Assembly (NCBI RefSeq): GCF_965204125.1
Contig: NZ_OZ241968.1
Coordinates: forward strand, 3,337,075-3,401,074
Source: Poriferisodalis sp965204125
GTDB lineage: Bacteria > Actinomycetota > Acidimicrobiia > Acidimicrobiales > Poriferisodalaceae
DNA length: 64,000 nt
Direction of reading: 5' to 3'
The notes below the pieces were generated by a model. It searched no databases, was not told where the DNA came from, and saw nothing but the letters and a program-made list of their open reading frames with translations. Position numbers and translations under genes: made by a program. Shown one piece after another: positions 50,356 through 60,061 of the stretch (positions are counted from its first letter, which is position 1; every line of letters starts with the position of its first letter).

Positions 50356-51447
50356 ATGCCACATGAAGTACAAGGTGTCGTAGCCGCAGCAGTCGGCGAA
50401 CCGGTCACGGTGGAGACGATCGTGGTGCCCGACCCCGGGCCGGGCGAGGTGATCGTCGACGTCCAGGCATGCGGCGTGTGCCACACCGACCTGCACTACC
50501 GCGAGGGAGCCATCAACGATGAGTTCCCGTTCCTGCTCGGCCATGAGGCCGCAGGCGTCGTGTCGGAAGTGGGCGCCGGCGTCACCAACGTCGCCGTCGG
50601 CGACTTCGTGATCTTGAATTGGCGAGCAGTCTGCGGCCTCTGCCGGTCATGCCAGCGTGGCCGCCCGTGGTACTGCTTCGCCACGCACAACGCGTCGCAG
50701 AAGATGACCCGTGACGGCGTGGAGCTGTCCCCCGCGCTGGGCATCGGTGCGTTCGCCGAGAAGACCCTGGTAGCGGCAGGACAGGCCACCAAGGTGGACC
50801 CTGCGGCCCCGCCCCAGGTTGCCGGTCTCATCGGCTGCGGTGTCATGGCCGGCTTGGGTGCCGCAATGAACACCGGCGGCGTCGGACGCGGCGACAGCGT
50901 GGCCGTGTTCGGCTGCGGCGGCGTGGGCGATGCCGCGATCTGCGGTTCCCGCCTGGCCGGAGCGCACACGATCATCGGCATCGACCTCGACGACCGCAAG
51001 CTCGACTGGGCCCGCGACTTCGGCGCCACCCACACCGTCAACTCGGCGGGCTTGAGCAACGACGAAGTCGTGGAGGCGATCCGCGGGCTGACCGACGGCA
51101 ACGGCGTGGACGTGGCCATCGAGGCCGTGGGTCTGCCCCAGACCTATGAGCAGGCTTTCTATGCCCGCGACCTGGCCGGCACGGTGGTGCTGGTGGGCGT
51201 GCCGAACCCCACCATGAAGATCGAGCTGCCGATGATCGAGGTCTTCGGGCGCGGCGGCTCGCTCAAGAGTTCGTGGTACGGCGATTGCCTGCCGAGCCGT
51301 GACTTCCCCATGCTCATCGACCTGCACCTGCAGGACCGCCTGCCGCTCGACCAGTTCGTCAGCGAGACGATCGGGATTGAAGGCGTCGAGGAAGCGTTCG
51401 AGAAAATGGAGCACGGCGAAGTGCTGCGCTCCGTTGTGATGCTCTAG
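50356..51447 (+). CDS. mscR: S-(hydroxymethyl)mycothiol dehydrogenase (mycothiol-dependent formaldehyde dehydrogenase)
   Basis: Zinc-dependent medium-chain dehydrogenase of 363 aa that oxidises the mycothiol adduct of formaldehyde (also reduces S-nitrosomycothiol). Catalytic zinc: Cys42 in ACGVCHTDLHYRE and His63-Glu64 in LLGHEAAG; structural zinc: Cys93, 96, 99, 107 in AVCGLCRSCQRGRPWYC. NAD-binding FGCGGVGDAAICG. The sequence NWRAVCGLC... and LKSSWYGDCLPSRDFP are diagnostic of the actinobacterial MscR group rather than glutathione-dependent enzymes. Start ATG 50356, leaderless. Its 3' end overlaps that of uvrB by 4 bases (convergent). It implies the host makes mycothiol. Confidence 0.92.
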   Translation: MPHEVQGVVAAAVGEPVTVETIVVPDPGPGEVIVDVQACGVCHTDLHYREGAINDEFPFLLGHEAAGVVSEVGAGVTNVAVGDFVILNWRAVCGLCRSCQRGRPWYCFATHNASQKMTRDGVELSPALGIGAFAEKTLVAAGQATKVDPAAPPQVAGLIGCGVMAGLGAAMNTGGVGRGDSVAVFGCGGVGDAAICGSRLAGAHTIIGIDLDDRKLDWARDFGATHTVNSAGLSNDEVVEAIRGLTDGNGVDVAIEAVGLPQTYEQAFYARDLAGTVVLVGVPNPTMKIELPMIEVFGRGGSLKSSWYGDCLPSRDFPMLIDLHLQDRLPLDQFVSETIGIEGVEEAFEKMEHGEVLRSVVML

Positions 51448-53558
51448 GCGCTGGCGTCGCGCAGGTCCCGGCGGAGCTCCCTGAGCTCGTCTCTCAGGCG
51501 GGCTGCGTACTCGAATCGCAGGTCGGCGGCCGCTTCGGCCATCTCCTCCTCCAGCGAGGCGATGAGCCGGGTCAGGTCATCGGCCGGCAGGTCGCCGTAG
51601 GCGGCCTTCATCCGTTCTGCGTTTACGCGGCCCGACACCAGCTTCTCGGGCACCGGTGCCGTCTCGGCCGGGCCTCGCAGCACTTCGAGGATGTCGGTGA
51701 CGGCCTTGCGGATCGTCTGGGGGTCGATGCCGTGCTCGGCGTTGTACGCCTGCTGCAAACCCCGCCGCCGGTTGGTCTCGGACACCGCGCGGTGCATCGA
51801 CGGAGTGAACTCGTCGGCATACATCACCACTTGGCCGTCGACGTTGCGTGCCGCTCGCCCGATGGTCTGGATGAGCGACGTCTCGCTGCGCAGGAACCCC
51901 TCCTTGTCGGCGTCCAGGATCGCCACGAGGCTCACTTCGGGCAGGTCGAGGCCTTCCCGCAGCAGGTTGATGCCCACCAGCACGTCGAAGTGGCCGAGCC
52001 GCAGGTCGCGCAGGATCTCGATGCGCTCGATGGTGTCGATCTCGCTGTGCAGGTATCGCACCCGCACGCCCAGCTCCAGCAGGTAGTCGGTGAGGTCTTC
52101 GGCCATCTTCTTGGTGAGCGTGGTCACGAGCACCCGCTGGCCCTGCTCAGTGACCCGCTCGATCTCGCCCATCAGGTCGTCGATCTGGCCCTTGGTGGGG
52201 CGCACCACGATCTCAGGATCGACCAAACCGGTCGGCCGGACAATCTGCTCCACCACCTGGCTGCTCGTGCGCAGCTCGTAGTCGCCCGGCGTGGCCGACA
52301 GGAACACCACCTGGTTCAGCCGCTCCATCACCTCGTCGAAGCGCAGGGGCCGGTTGTCGCGCGCGGAGGGCAGCCGGAAGCCGTGCTCCACCAGGGTGTC
52401 CTTGCGCCGCCGGTCGCCGGCGAACTGGCCGTGCAGCTGGGGAACGGCAACATGGCTCTCGTCGATCACCAGCAGGTAGTCGTCGGGGAAGAAGTCGAGC
52501 AGCGTGTACGGCGGCTCGTCGTACACCCGACCGTCGAGATGCATCGAGTAGTTCTCGACGCCGTTGCAGTAGCCCAGCTCGGCCAGCATCTCGAGGTCGT
52601 ATTCGGTGCGCATGCGCAGCCGCTGCGCCTCGAGCAGCTTGTTCTCCTTCTCGAAGAACTGCAGCCGCTCGGCGAGCTCAGCCTCGATCTTGGCGATCGC
52701 CGTCCGCATCTTGTCCTCGCCGGTGACGTAATGCGACGCCGGGAAGACCGTGACCTCTTCGAGCTCGCCGAGGCGCTCGCCGGTTACCGGATCGATGCGG
52801 CTGATCCGATCGATCTCGTCGCCGAACAGCTCCACCCGCACCAGGAACTCCTCGTAGGCCGGATGCACTTCGAGCGTGTCGCCGCGCACCCGGAACCGGC
52901 CCCGCACCAGGTTCGTGTCGTTGCGCTCGTACTGCATGTCGACGAGCCGGCGCAGCACCGCACGCTGGTCGACCACCTCGCCGACGCGCAGGTACAGCAT
53001 CTGGCGCAGGTATTCCTCCGGTGCGCCCAAGCCGTAGATGGCCGAGACCGATGCCACCACGATCACGTCCCGTCGGGTCAGCAGGGCCGCCGTGGCCGAG
53101 TGCCGCAGCCGGTCGATCTCGTCGTTGATGCTGGAGTCCTTCTCGATGTAGGTGTCCGAGGCCGGCATGTATGCCTCGGGCTGGTAGTAGTCGTAGTACG
53201 AGACGAAGTACTCCACGCGATTGTCGGGAAAGAACTCGCGGAACTCGTTCGCAAGCTGTGCCGCCAGCGACTTGTTCGGAGCGAGCACCAGCGTCGGGCG
53301 CTGCGCCCGCTCGATCGTCCATGCGATCGTGGCGCTCTTGCCCGAACCGGTAATGCCGAGCAGCGTCTGGAACCGGTCGCCGCGGATGACGCCGTCCGCG
53401 AGCTCGGCCACGGCGCGCGGCTGGTCGCCGGCCGGCTCGAAGCCTGCGCTGACCCGGAACGGGTGGGCGGCAGTCGGTTCGGGCAGCCAAGGGCGGGCTC
53501 GGCCGGGCTCGACTGCGCCTGCGTCCTGCTGCGACGGCGCCGTAGAGACGGATGCCAT
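51444..53558 (-). CDS. uvrB: Excinuclease ABC subunit B
   Basis: DNA-damage-verifying helicase-like subunit, 704 aa from ATG 53558. Walker A LLGITGSGKSATIAW, damage-probing beta-hairpin YFVSYYDYYQPEAYMP, DESH box VIDESHVAVPQL, helicase motifs VGINLLREGLDLPEVSLV and QTIGRAARNVDG, and the C-terminal UVR motif (SLEEEMAEAAADLRFEYAAR) that recruits UvrC. The 66 open codons upstream of 53558 are not coding-like. A TAGCCT box 7 nt in front suggests leaderless transcription. uvrA, uvrB, uvrC and polA all lie within 21 kb here. Confidence 0.95.
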   Translation of the reverse strand: MASVSTAPSQQDAGAVEPGRARPWLPEPTAAHPFRVSAGFEPAGDQPRAVAELADGVIRGDRFQTLLGITGSGKSATIAWTIERAQRPTLVLAPNKSLAAQLANEFREFFPDNRVEYFVSYYDYYQPEAYMPASDTYIEKDSSINDEIDRLRHSATAALLTRRDVIVVASVSAIYGLGAPEEYLRQMLYLRVGEVVDQRAVLRRLVDMQYERNDTNLVRGRFRVRGDTLEVHPAYEEFLVRVELFGDEIDRISRIDPVTGERLGELEEVTVFPASHYVTGEDKMRTAIAKIEAELAERLQFFEKENKLLEAQRLRMRTEYDLEMLAELGYCNGVENYSMHLDGRVYDEPPYTLLDFFPDDYLLVIDESHVAVPQLHGQFAGDRRRKDTLVEHGFRLPSARDNRPLRFDEVMERLNQVVFLSATPGDYELRTSSQVVEQIVRPTGLVDPEIVVRPTKGQIDDLMGEIERVTEQGQRVLVTTLTKKMAEDLTDYLLELGVRVRYLHSEIDTIERIEILRDLRLGHFDVLVGINLLREGLDLPEVSLVAILDADKEGFLRSETSLIQTIGRAARNVDGQVVMYADEFTPSMHRAVSETNRRRGLQQAYNAEHGIDPQTIRKAVTDILEVLRGPAETAPVPEKLVSGRVNAERMKAAYGDLPADDLTRLIASLEEEMAEAAADLRFEYAARLRDELRELRRDLRDASA

Positions 53559-53565
53559 GACCGAG

Positions 53566-53571
53566 AGGCTA
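53566..53571 (-). promoter_or_regulatory. Leaderless -10 box of uvrB
   Basis: Minus-strand TAGCCT, seven bases, then ATG 53558; supports this start over the longer open frame. Confidence 0.4.
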
Positions 53572-53731
53572 CGGCCGCAGCGCCACGCGATTCCGGCAGC
53601 AATCAACCGCTCGCGCGCAGGGGGAACGACCCCGCCGGAGCGGTGCCCCCGTGCGACCGGCCGGGTGGTTATCCTGCCGCGCTGACCGCCGACCTGTCGA
53701 AACCCGACTCCTTCACGACCCGAGACCGCCC

Positions 53732-54256
53732 ATGAGCCGCGACGAACCAGACGCATCTGAGTCCGACGACGACGCGCTCGACGACGCCATGGATGACCCA
53801 GACCTGCTGGGCGACGACTTCGAGCCGGTCCCCGACGATCTCGAAGACGAAGAGCTGGGCGTGGCCGACCTCGACGACGACGTCGACGATGTCGACGACT
53901 TGGACACGGACGGGCTGGGTGATGGCGAGACAGCGTCGTCGGACGATGACGCCGGGCCGAGCCGCGAAGTGCCCGCCGGGGTGCGCCCCGCCTCCGACGA
54001 CGAAGACGACGACGAAGACGACGAGGAGCTCGAGGCAGACCTCGGCGAGATCCTCAAGGAACGGCTGGCGTCGGAAGACGAAGACGAGGACGACGATGAC
54101 GATGAGATCGGCATGGTCACAGGTTCCCGTTCAGCCTCCAAGCAGGAAGACGAGATCCTCTGCGAAGGCTGTTTCCTGCTGATCAAGCCGTCGCAGTTCG
54201 ATACGCGCTCACCCGAGCCGAGCTGCCCTCACTGCGGAACCCCGATCATCATCTGA
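53732..54256 (+). CDS. Highly acidic protein with C-terminal zinc ribbon
   Basis: 174 aa. Residues 1-130 are mostly Asp/Glu/Ser with long acidic runs, certainly disordered. The last 35 residues form a compact four-cysteine zinc ribbon: ILCEGCFLLIKPSQF...CPHCGTPII. This build (acidic tail plus CxxC...CxxC) recalls the actinobacterial DUF4193 group, but I am not certain of the family. Start ATG 53732 is chosen because the sequence upstream lacks acidic bias. It is divergent from uvrB and convergent with coaE. A role in binding basic proteins or RNA polymerase is speculation. Confidence 0.7.
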   Translation: MSRDEPDASESDDDALDDAMDDPDLLGDDFEPVPDDLEDEELGVADLDDDVDDVDDLDTDGLGDGETASSDDDAGPSREVPAGVRPASDDEDDDEDDEELEADLGEILKERLASEDEDEDDDDDEIGMVTGSRSASKQEDEILCEGCFLLIKPSQFDTRSPEPSCPHCGTPIII

Positions 54257-54260
54257 CTGC

Positions 54261-54884
54261 TCAGGTCGGCACGTGCGGGAGTGCGCTGGCCCAGCTGAAA
54301 GCCGCTTCGATGGCGGCTTCGAGCTCGTCGGGGCCGCCGGAGTTGTCGATGACCCAGTCGGCAATGGCCAGTCGCTCGTCACGCGACAACTGCGCTGCGA
54401 CGCGCGCACGTGCGTCATCGGCGGAGAAGCCCCGCGAGGTCACGAGCCGCTCCACAGCAACCTCGGTCGGCGTGTCCACCACCAGGATCCCGCTGGTTTG
54501 GTAGCGCGGCGGCCGGCCCTTGGCCAAGCCTTCGCCGAGCAGCGGGATGTCGAGCACCACCAGTCGATCTGTGCCCTCCAGCTCGCCCAGCCGGCGACGG
54601 ATCTCCCGACCGACCGGCGGATGGGTGATCGCGTTCAGATCGGCAAGGGCGTCGGCGTCGTTGAACACGATGGCCGCAACCGAGCCTCGGTCGAGCGTGC
54701 CATCGGGCGCCACGATGTGATCGCCGAAGCGCTCCACCATCTCCGCCAAGACCGGGCTGCCCGGTGCCTGCTGCTCGCGAACGATGGCGTCAGCGTCGAT
54801 CAGCGCGGCACCCCGGCGGGCAAAGCCCGAGGCAACTGTGCTCTTGCCGCTGCCGATGCCGCCGGTCAGTCCGATTGTGATCAC
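54261..54884 (-). CDS. coaE: Dephospho-CoA kinase
   Basis: Last step of coenzyme A synthesis: phosphorylates the 3'-hydroxyl of dephospho-CoA with ATP. 207 aa from GTG 54884. P-loop TIGLTGGIGSGKSTVASGFA at the N-terminus, DADAIVREQ (CoA-binding Asp), VLDIPLLGE (Walker-B-like) and the lid with Arg residues (VERLVTSRGFSADDARARV). Frame upstream of 54884 is not coding. It follows rpsA on the same strand, a common order (rpsA-coaE-uvrB) in actinomycetes. Confidence 0.94.
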   Translation of the reverse strand: MITIGLTGGIGSGKSTVASGFARRGAALIDADAIVREQQAPGSPVLAEMVERFGDHIVAPDGTLDRGSVAAIVFNDADALADLNAITHPPVGREIRRRLGELEGTDRLVVLDIPLLGEGLAKGRPPRYQTSGILVVDTPTEVAVERLVTSRGFSADDARARVAAQLSRDERLAIADWVIDNSGGPDELEAAIEAAFSWASALPHVPT

Positions 54885-54949
54885 CAGACTGCAGTCAACT
54901 GAATGGAGCCCGACGGCTGCAGGTTCAGGCTCGGCAGGGAGCCAGCGGG

Positions 54950-56455
54950 CTAGGCGTCGCCTTCTGGGGCGGCCGCAGCAGGCTCGCCGTCGGCACCCTG
55001 GTTCTCGTAGTGCGCGAGGGCCTGGCGGTAGGCCTCCTCGCCGTGCTCCTCGTAGTACTCGCGCCACGCCCGCTCGGCTTCGGACTCCTCGCCGTCAGCA
55101 GGCGTCTCGTAGCTGAACTCGCCGATGAAGTTGCCTTCCTCGTCGTAGGCATGATCGCCGAATGCCTCGCGGTATTCCTCCGCGACCACACCGCCTTCGG
55201 CTGCCTGCTTGATCGACAGGCTGATGCGGCGGCGCTGCAGGTCGAGATCGATGATCTTCACCCAGAGCTCCTCGCCGGGCGTCACCACCTGCTCGGGCAG
55301 CTCGACGTGGTGGGCCGACATCTCCGAGATGTGCACCAAGCCCTCGATACCGTCGCCGACCTGCACGAACGCACCGAATGGCACCAGCTTGGTGACCCGG
55401 CCGTACACCAGCTCCTCGACCCGGTGGGAGTTCGCGAACGCTTCCCACGGATCCTGCTGCGTCGCCTTCAGCGAGAGCGAGATGCGCTCACGCTCACGAT
55501 CGATCTCGAGCACCTCCACCGTGACCTCGTCGCCGATGCTGACCACCGAGCTGGGGTGATCGACGTGCTTCCAGGACAGCTCCGAGACGTGAATGAGACC
55601 GTCCATGCCGCCGAGGTCGACGAATGCGCCGAAGCTGACCACCGACGAGACCCGGCCGGTTCGCCGCTCGCCGCGCTGGAGGTCCCGCAGGAAGCCCTCC
55701 CGCTCCTCCTTGAGGCTCTCTTCGAGCCAGGCACGCCGGCTGAGCACCACGTTGTTGCGGTTCTTGTCGAGCTCGATGATCTTGGCTTCGAGCTCCTGGC
55801 CCACGTAGGGGGCCAAGTCGCGGACGCGCCGCAGCTCCACCAGCGATGCCGGCAGGAAGCCGCGCAGCCCGATGTCGACGATCAGCCCGCCCTTCACCAC
55901 CTCGATGACGGGGCCCTTGACGACCCCGTTGGACTCGCGGATCTCCTCGATACGGCCCCAGGCACGCTCATACTGCGCCCGCTTCTTGGACAGCACCAGG
56001 CGGCCGTCGGGATCTTCCTTCTGGAGGACGAGGGCCTCGATCTGATCGCCGACGTCCACGACCTCCGACGGGTCGATGTCGTGACGGATGGAGAGCTCGC
56101 GCGACGGGATCACACCCTCGGACTTGAAGCCGATGTCCAGCAGCACCTCGTCGCGGTCGACCCGCACGATGGTGCCGGCCACGATGTCGCCGTCGTCGAA
56201 CTCGACGATGGTCTGCGCGACGGCGTCCTCGAACGACGTGTCGCCGAGGTCATCCATCGTGACCGTGCGCGGCACATAGTCGCCCGCATCAGTGAAGGTG
56301 CCGAAGTCGCCCGTCGAGGCTCCGTTACCGCTCTCTTCGCTCGTGCTCTCCCCGTCTGGCGCCTCGGGCGGTGTCTCCGGCGAGTCGTCGGGTGGCGGCG
56401 ACTCGGCGAGTGCTGGGTCTTCGAGGTCTGGAGCGGGGGCAATGGCGTCGGTCAC
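54950..56455 (-). CDS. rpsA: 30S ribosomal protein S1
   Basis: RNA-binding ribosomal protein that helps mRNA bind the 30S subunit. About 501 aa with four S1 OB-fold repeats: GDIVAGTIVRVDRDEVLLDIGFKSEG, then VVKGPVIEVVKGGLIVDIGLRGFLP, then GRVSSVVSFGAFVDLGGMDGLIHVSE, and GRVTKLVPFGAFVQVGDGIEGLVHISE. Repeats three and four carry the RNA-binding face best. The N-terminal 75 and C-terminal 75 residues are acidic and disordered. Start is uncertain: GTG 56455 (giving MTDAIAP) fits homologues; ATG 56500 and GTG 56509 are in frame upstream. Confidence 0.95.
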   Translation of the reverse strand: MTDAIAPAPDLEDPALAESPPPDDSPETPPEAPDGESTSEESGNGASTGDFGTFTDAGDYVPRTVTMDDLGDTSFEDAVAQTIVEFDDGDIVAGTIVRVDRDEVLLDIGFKSEGVIPSRELSIRHDIDPSEVVDVGDQIEALVLQKEDPDGRLVLSKKRAQYERAWGRIEEIRESNGVVKGPVIEVVKGGLIVDIGLRGFLPASLVELRRVRDLAPYVGQELEAKIIELDKNRNNVVLSRRAWLEESLKEEREGFLRDLQRGERRTGRVSSVVSFGAFVDLGGMDGLIHVSELSWKHVDHPSSVVSIGDEVTVEVLEIDRERERISLSLKATQQDPWEAFANSHRVEELVYGRVTKLVPFGAFVQVGDGIEGLVHISEMSAHHVELPEQVVTPGEELWVKIIDLDLQRRRISLSIKQAAEGGVVAEEYREAFGDHAYDEEGNFIGEFSYETPADGEESEAERAWREYYEEHGEEAYRQALAHYENQGADGEPAAAAPEGDA

Positions 56456-56579
56456 GGGGGGATGCTCAGGTCGGGAGTACGGGCGCAGGCGGCTGAGCAT
56501 GCCGCGCACAGCGCACGGAAAGGCTACCGGCGCCAGCGGCCATCAGGCCCAGAGCGCTCAGACGTGGCCTGTTCGCGGG

Positions 56580-59306
56580 TCAGCCCTTGGCGTCTGCCCA
56601 GGTGGCGCCGGTGGCGACATGCACTTCCAGCGGCACCGCCAGTTCGGCGGCATTGCGCATCACGTCGACCGTCAGCTCGGTCACCTCGGCGGCTTCGGCA
56701 GGAGGCACTTCCAGGATCACCTCGTCGTGCACCTGCAGCACCAGCCGGCTGGCTGCGGACCGGGCCTGCAGCGCCTCGTCCAGCCGGATGAGCGCCACCT
56801 TGAAGATGTCGGCCGCGAGCCCCTGGATGGGAGCATTCATGGCCTGCCGCTCGGCGGCCTGGCGTACCCGGAAGTTGCGCGATGTCAGCTCGGGCAGCGG
56901 GCGGCGCCGGCCGAAGGCCGTCTCGGTGTAGCCCCGCTCGCGGCTCTGCGCCACCACTCCGTCCATGAACGAGCGCACCTTGGGGAACGCCTCGAAGTAG
57001 GCGTCCAGGATCTCAGCCGCCTCGCCGGTGGGCACCCCGAGTCGCTGGCCGAGGCCGTACGCCTCCATCCCGTAGGCCAGGCCGTAGCTCACCATCTTCG
57101 CCACCGACCGCTGCCGCGGGTCGACGTCGGCGGGGCCGATGCCGAACAGCGATGCGGCGGTCGCGCTGTGGATGTCGTGGCCTGCCTCGAAGGCGCCCAC
57201 GAGGCCCGGATCGCCGGACAGGTGGGCGATCACCCGCAGCTCGATCTGGTTGTAGTCGGCGATCAGCAGCTCGCAGCCCTCGGCCGGCACGAATGCACGC
57301 CGGAACAGCCGGCCCTGCTCGGTGCGGACCGGGATGTTGTGCAGGTTTGGGTCTTCGGAGCTGAGCCTGCCGGTGCGCGCCACCGTCTGGTTGAACGTGG
57401 CGTGAATGCGTCCGTCGGGCTCGACGCACTCGAGCAGGCTGACGCCGTAGGTGGAGCGCAGCTTCTCCACTTCCCGGAACGCCAGCAGCCGGTCCACGAT
57501 GGGGTGCTCGCCCCGCAGCGACTCCAGCGCCGCTGCGCTCGTGGAATAGCCGGTCTTGGTCTTGCGCTGGGGGGTCAGCCCCAGGTCCTCGAAGAGCACC
57601 TCGGCAAGCTGCTTGGGCGAGTTGACGTTGAGGTCGTCACGGCCGGCCAGCTCGCGCACCTCGGCTTCCAGCGCGAACACCTCGCCGGTGAGATGGTCGC
57701 GCAACGATTCCAGCTCGCCTCGGTCGACGCCGATGCCGGCGGTTTCCATGCGAGCCAGAACGCTGATGAGCGGGCGCTCCACATCCCGGTACAGGTCAGA
57801 CATGCCCAAGCTGTCGAGCTGCTGATCGAGTATCGGCGCCAGCATCGCCACCGCCAAGGCGTCACGACCGGCCACGACGCCGTCGGTGGGCCCGTCGGCG
57901 TCGAGGTCGTCGAAGCCCAGCTGGCCCTCGGTGATGCCGCCGGCAAGCTCCATGCCGCAATGCCGGGCGAGCAACGCGCTCAGCTCGTCGCGGCCCTCTG
58001 AAGGATGGATGAGATAGGCGGCGATCGAAGTGTCGACGGCCAGCCCGGCGAGCGCAGCGCCAGTGTCCAGATCGCCAGGCAGGCAGCCGAGCGCACGCAT
58101 CAACTCCTTGGCCTGGTGGACGTGAACGCCTGGCCCGTCAGCTCCCAGCAGGCAAGCGCATTCCGCTGCGATCTCAGGCACAACGAGATCGTGGGGACCG
58201 AGCGCCAGCACCTCGCCCTGCGATGGGTCGGCAGCAACAGCCAGCACACCCAGGCCGCCGTCAGCCTCCACGGTGAACCCGAGCGCGACCGGCTCGTCTC
58301 GGCGCGACAGCTTGCTCAGCAGCCCAGCGGCACTGGCGCCACCCTCGGCATCCACCGGCTGCAGCTGTACCTCTGCGAGCTGGGCAGCCTCGGGGGAACT
58401 CGCGCTCGGCACCAGCAGACCGTCCAACGATGTGCCCGCCAAGGCGTCGCGCAGTCGCGCATGCAGGGTGCCGAACTCCAAGAACTCGAACGTGCGCGTC
58501 ACGAGGTCGGCGTCAAACCCGCTCCATTGCAGGTCGACGGGCGTGGCGTCGATCGGTGCGTCGGTCCGCAAAGTCATCAGCTCGACGTTGCGCCGCACAT
58601 TGTCGCCGTGAGCCGCAAGGTTCTCGGCCAGCTTCGGGGTCTGCTCGGCGGCTGCGGCCAGCAGCGCCTCGACGTTGCCGTACTTGTTGAGGAGCTTGGC
58701 GGCCGTCTTCTCCCCCACGCCGGGAACCCCCGGCAGGTTGTCGGACGGATCGCCGCGAAGCGCCGCGTATTGCACGTAAAGATCGGGCGTAACGCCGGTG
58801 CGCTCGGCGATGCCCGCCTCGTCGTAGAGCGCGTAGTCGGTGACCCCCCGGCGGTTGTAGAGCACCTGAACCCTGGGGTCGTGCACGAGCTGGTACACAT
58901 CGCGGTCGCCGCTCACGATCAGCACATCGTCGCCGCGCTGTTCCGCTTCTGAGGCCAGCGTCGCCAGCAGGTCGTCGGCCTCAAAGCCGGCACAGTCGAA
59001 CGCCGGGATGCTCAGCGATTCGAGCACCTGACGCACGAGGCCCAGCTGTTCGATGAGGGTCGCAGGCGTCTCGTCGCGATGAGCCTTGTACTCGGGGGCC
59101 GCGGTGTGGCGGAACGTCGGCTCCCGGCGATCGAAGCACACCGCGATCGCGTCAGGACGGTGATCTCGCAGAAGGTTGATCAGCATCGACGTGAATCCGA
59201 ACACGGCGCCGGTGGGTTGCCCCGACCGGGTGGCCATGTCTTCGGGCACAGCGAAGAAGGCCCGGTACGTGAGCGAATTCCCGTCGAGCAAGAGGAGCTT
59301 CGACAT
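56580..59306 (-). CDS. polA: DNA polymerase I
   Basis: Repair and Okazaki-fragment polymerase, 908 aa. N-terminal 5'-3' exonuclease: LLLDGNSLTYRAFFAVP, VSGDRDVYQLV, and the helix-hairpin-helix GVPGVGEKTAAKLLNKYG. The middle 3'-5' exonuclease-like domain lacks the usual DxE metal residues, so proofreading is probably lost, as in other actinobacterial PolA. Polymerase: motif A LLIADYNQIELRVIAHLSGD, motif B RSVAKMVSYGLAYGM, motif C LQVHDEVILEVP. Start ATG 59306 with a GGGAGA site. rpsA lies 125 bases downstream, the ANTAR gene 62 bases upstream. Confidence 0.96.
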   Translation of the reverse strand: MSKLLLLDGNSLTYRAFFAVPEDMATRSGQPTGAVFGFTSMLINLLRDHRPDAIAVCFDRREPTFRHTAAPEYKAHRDETPATLIEQLGLVRQVLESLSIPAFDCAGFEADDLLATLASEAEQRGDDVLIVSGDRDVYQLVHDPRVQVLYNRRGVTDYALYDEAGIAERTGVTPDLYVQYAALRGDPSDNLPGVPGVGEKTAAKLLNKYGNVEALLAAAAEQTPKLAENLAAHGDNVRRNVELMTLRTDAPIDATPVDLQWSGFDADLVTRTFEFLEFGTLHARLRDALAGTSLDGLLVPSASSPEAAQLAEVQLQPVDAEGGASAAGLLSKLSRRDEPVALGFTVEADGGLGVLAVAADPSQGEVLALGPHDLVVPEIAAECACLLGADGPGVHVHQAKELMRALGCLPGDLDTGAALAGLAVDTSIAAYLIHPSEGRDELSALLARHCGMELAGGITEGQLGFDDLDADGPTDGVVAGRDALAVAMLAPILDQQLDSLGMSDLYRDVERPLISVLARMETAGIGVDRGELESLRDHLTGEVFALEAEVRELAGRDDLNVNSPKQLAEVLFEDLGLTPQRKTKTGYSTSAAALESLRGEHPIVDRLLAFREVEKLRSTYGVSLLECVEPDGRIHATFNQTVARTGRLSSEDPNLHNIPVRTEQGRLFRRAFVPAEGCELLIADYNQIELRVIAHLSGDPGLVGAFEAGHDIHSATAASLFGIGPADVDPRQRSVAKMVSYGLAYGMEAYGLGQRLGVPTGEAAEILDAYFEAFPKVRSFMDGVVAQSRERGYTETAFGRRRPLPELTSRNFRVRQAAERQAMNAPIQGLAADIFKVALIRLDEALQARSAASRLVLQVHDEVILEVPPAEAAEVTELTVDVMRNAAELAVPLEVHVATGATWADAKG

Positions 59307-59368
59307 GGGAATTCTCCCAACGGTGGCGGGTAACGGTTGCGGAAGCCTGCCCATGTCGAGGAGCGGGC

Positions 59369-59944
59369 TCAGGGGGTCAGCAGTCCATCCACGATCTGCT
59401 GGGCGATGTCCCGCATTCTCGCACGGTTAGCCATCGCCGTACTCCGGATGAACTCGAAGGCGTCGCGCTCGGAGAGCTGGAATTCGTCCATGAGCAGGCC
59501 CTTCGCGCGCTCCACCGCCTTGCGCGTCTCCAGCTTGTCCTCGAGGCTCTCCACCGTGTCCTCGAGCTCTCGCATCTCGGTGAAACGACCCCACGCCACT
59601 TCGATGGCCGAGACCAATTCTTCCCGCTGGAACGGCTTCACCAGGTACGAGAGCACGCCGGCGTCGCGAGCCTCGGCAATGAGATGGCGCTTGCTGAACG
59701 CAGTGAGGATGAGCACTGCGGAAGTACGGTCGCCGGCGACCTCTCGTGCCGCATCGAGGCCGTCGCGGCCGGGCATCTGGATGTCGAAGATGCATATCTC
59801 GGGCTGGTGCTGGCGTGCCAGCTCCACGGCTTCGTCGCCGCGGCCCGTCTCCGCCACCACGACGTAGCCCTCGTCCTCGAGCATCTCGCGCAGATCGAGC
59901 CGGATGATGGCCTCGTCCTCTGCGATCACGACTCGCTTCGACAC
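59369..59944 (-). CDS. Response regulator with ANTAR RNA-binding output (PdtaR-like)
   Basis: 191 aa. Receiver domain: VVIAEDEAIIRLDLREML with the acidic pocket, phosphoacceptor Asp in ICIFDIQMPGRDG (about residue 54), Lys in YLVKPFQ. C-terminal ANTAR domain RKAVERAKGLLMDEFQLSERDAFEFIRSTAM binds paired RNA hexaloop hairpins and antitermination follows. Same architecture as mycobacterial PdtaR, whose gene also neighbours polA. Start GTG 59944 with a GAGGGGAG site. The cognate kinase gene is not in the window. Confidence 0.93.
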   Translation of the reverse strand: MSKRVVIAEDEAIIRLDLREMLEDEGYVVVAETGRGDEAVELARQHQPEICIFDIQMPGRDGLDAAREVAGDRTSAVLILTAFSKRHLIAEARDAGVLSYLVKPFQREELVSAIEVAWGRFTEMRELEDTVESLEDKLETRKAVERAKGLLMDEFQLSERDAFEFIRSTAMANRARMRDIAQQIVDGLLTP

Positions 59945-60061
59945 TCGCGCTCCCCTCGCGGGACAGGATCGCTCAGCAGGCAGCTCCTGCCGGGCTGGTG
60001 CGGATCGGTCAGCCTACCGGTCGGGTTGTCATGCCTCTCAGAAGTTCATGCAGGCGTCGAG

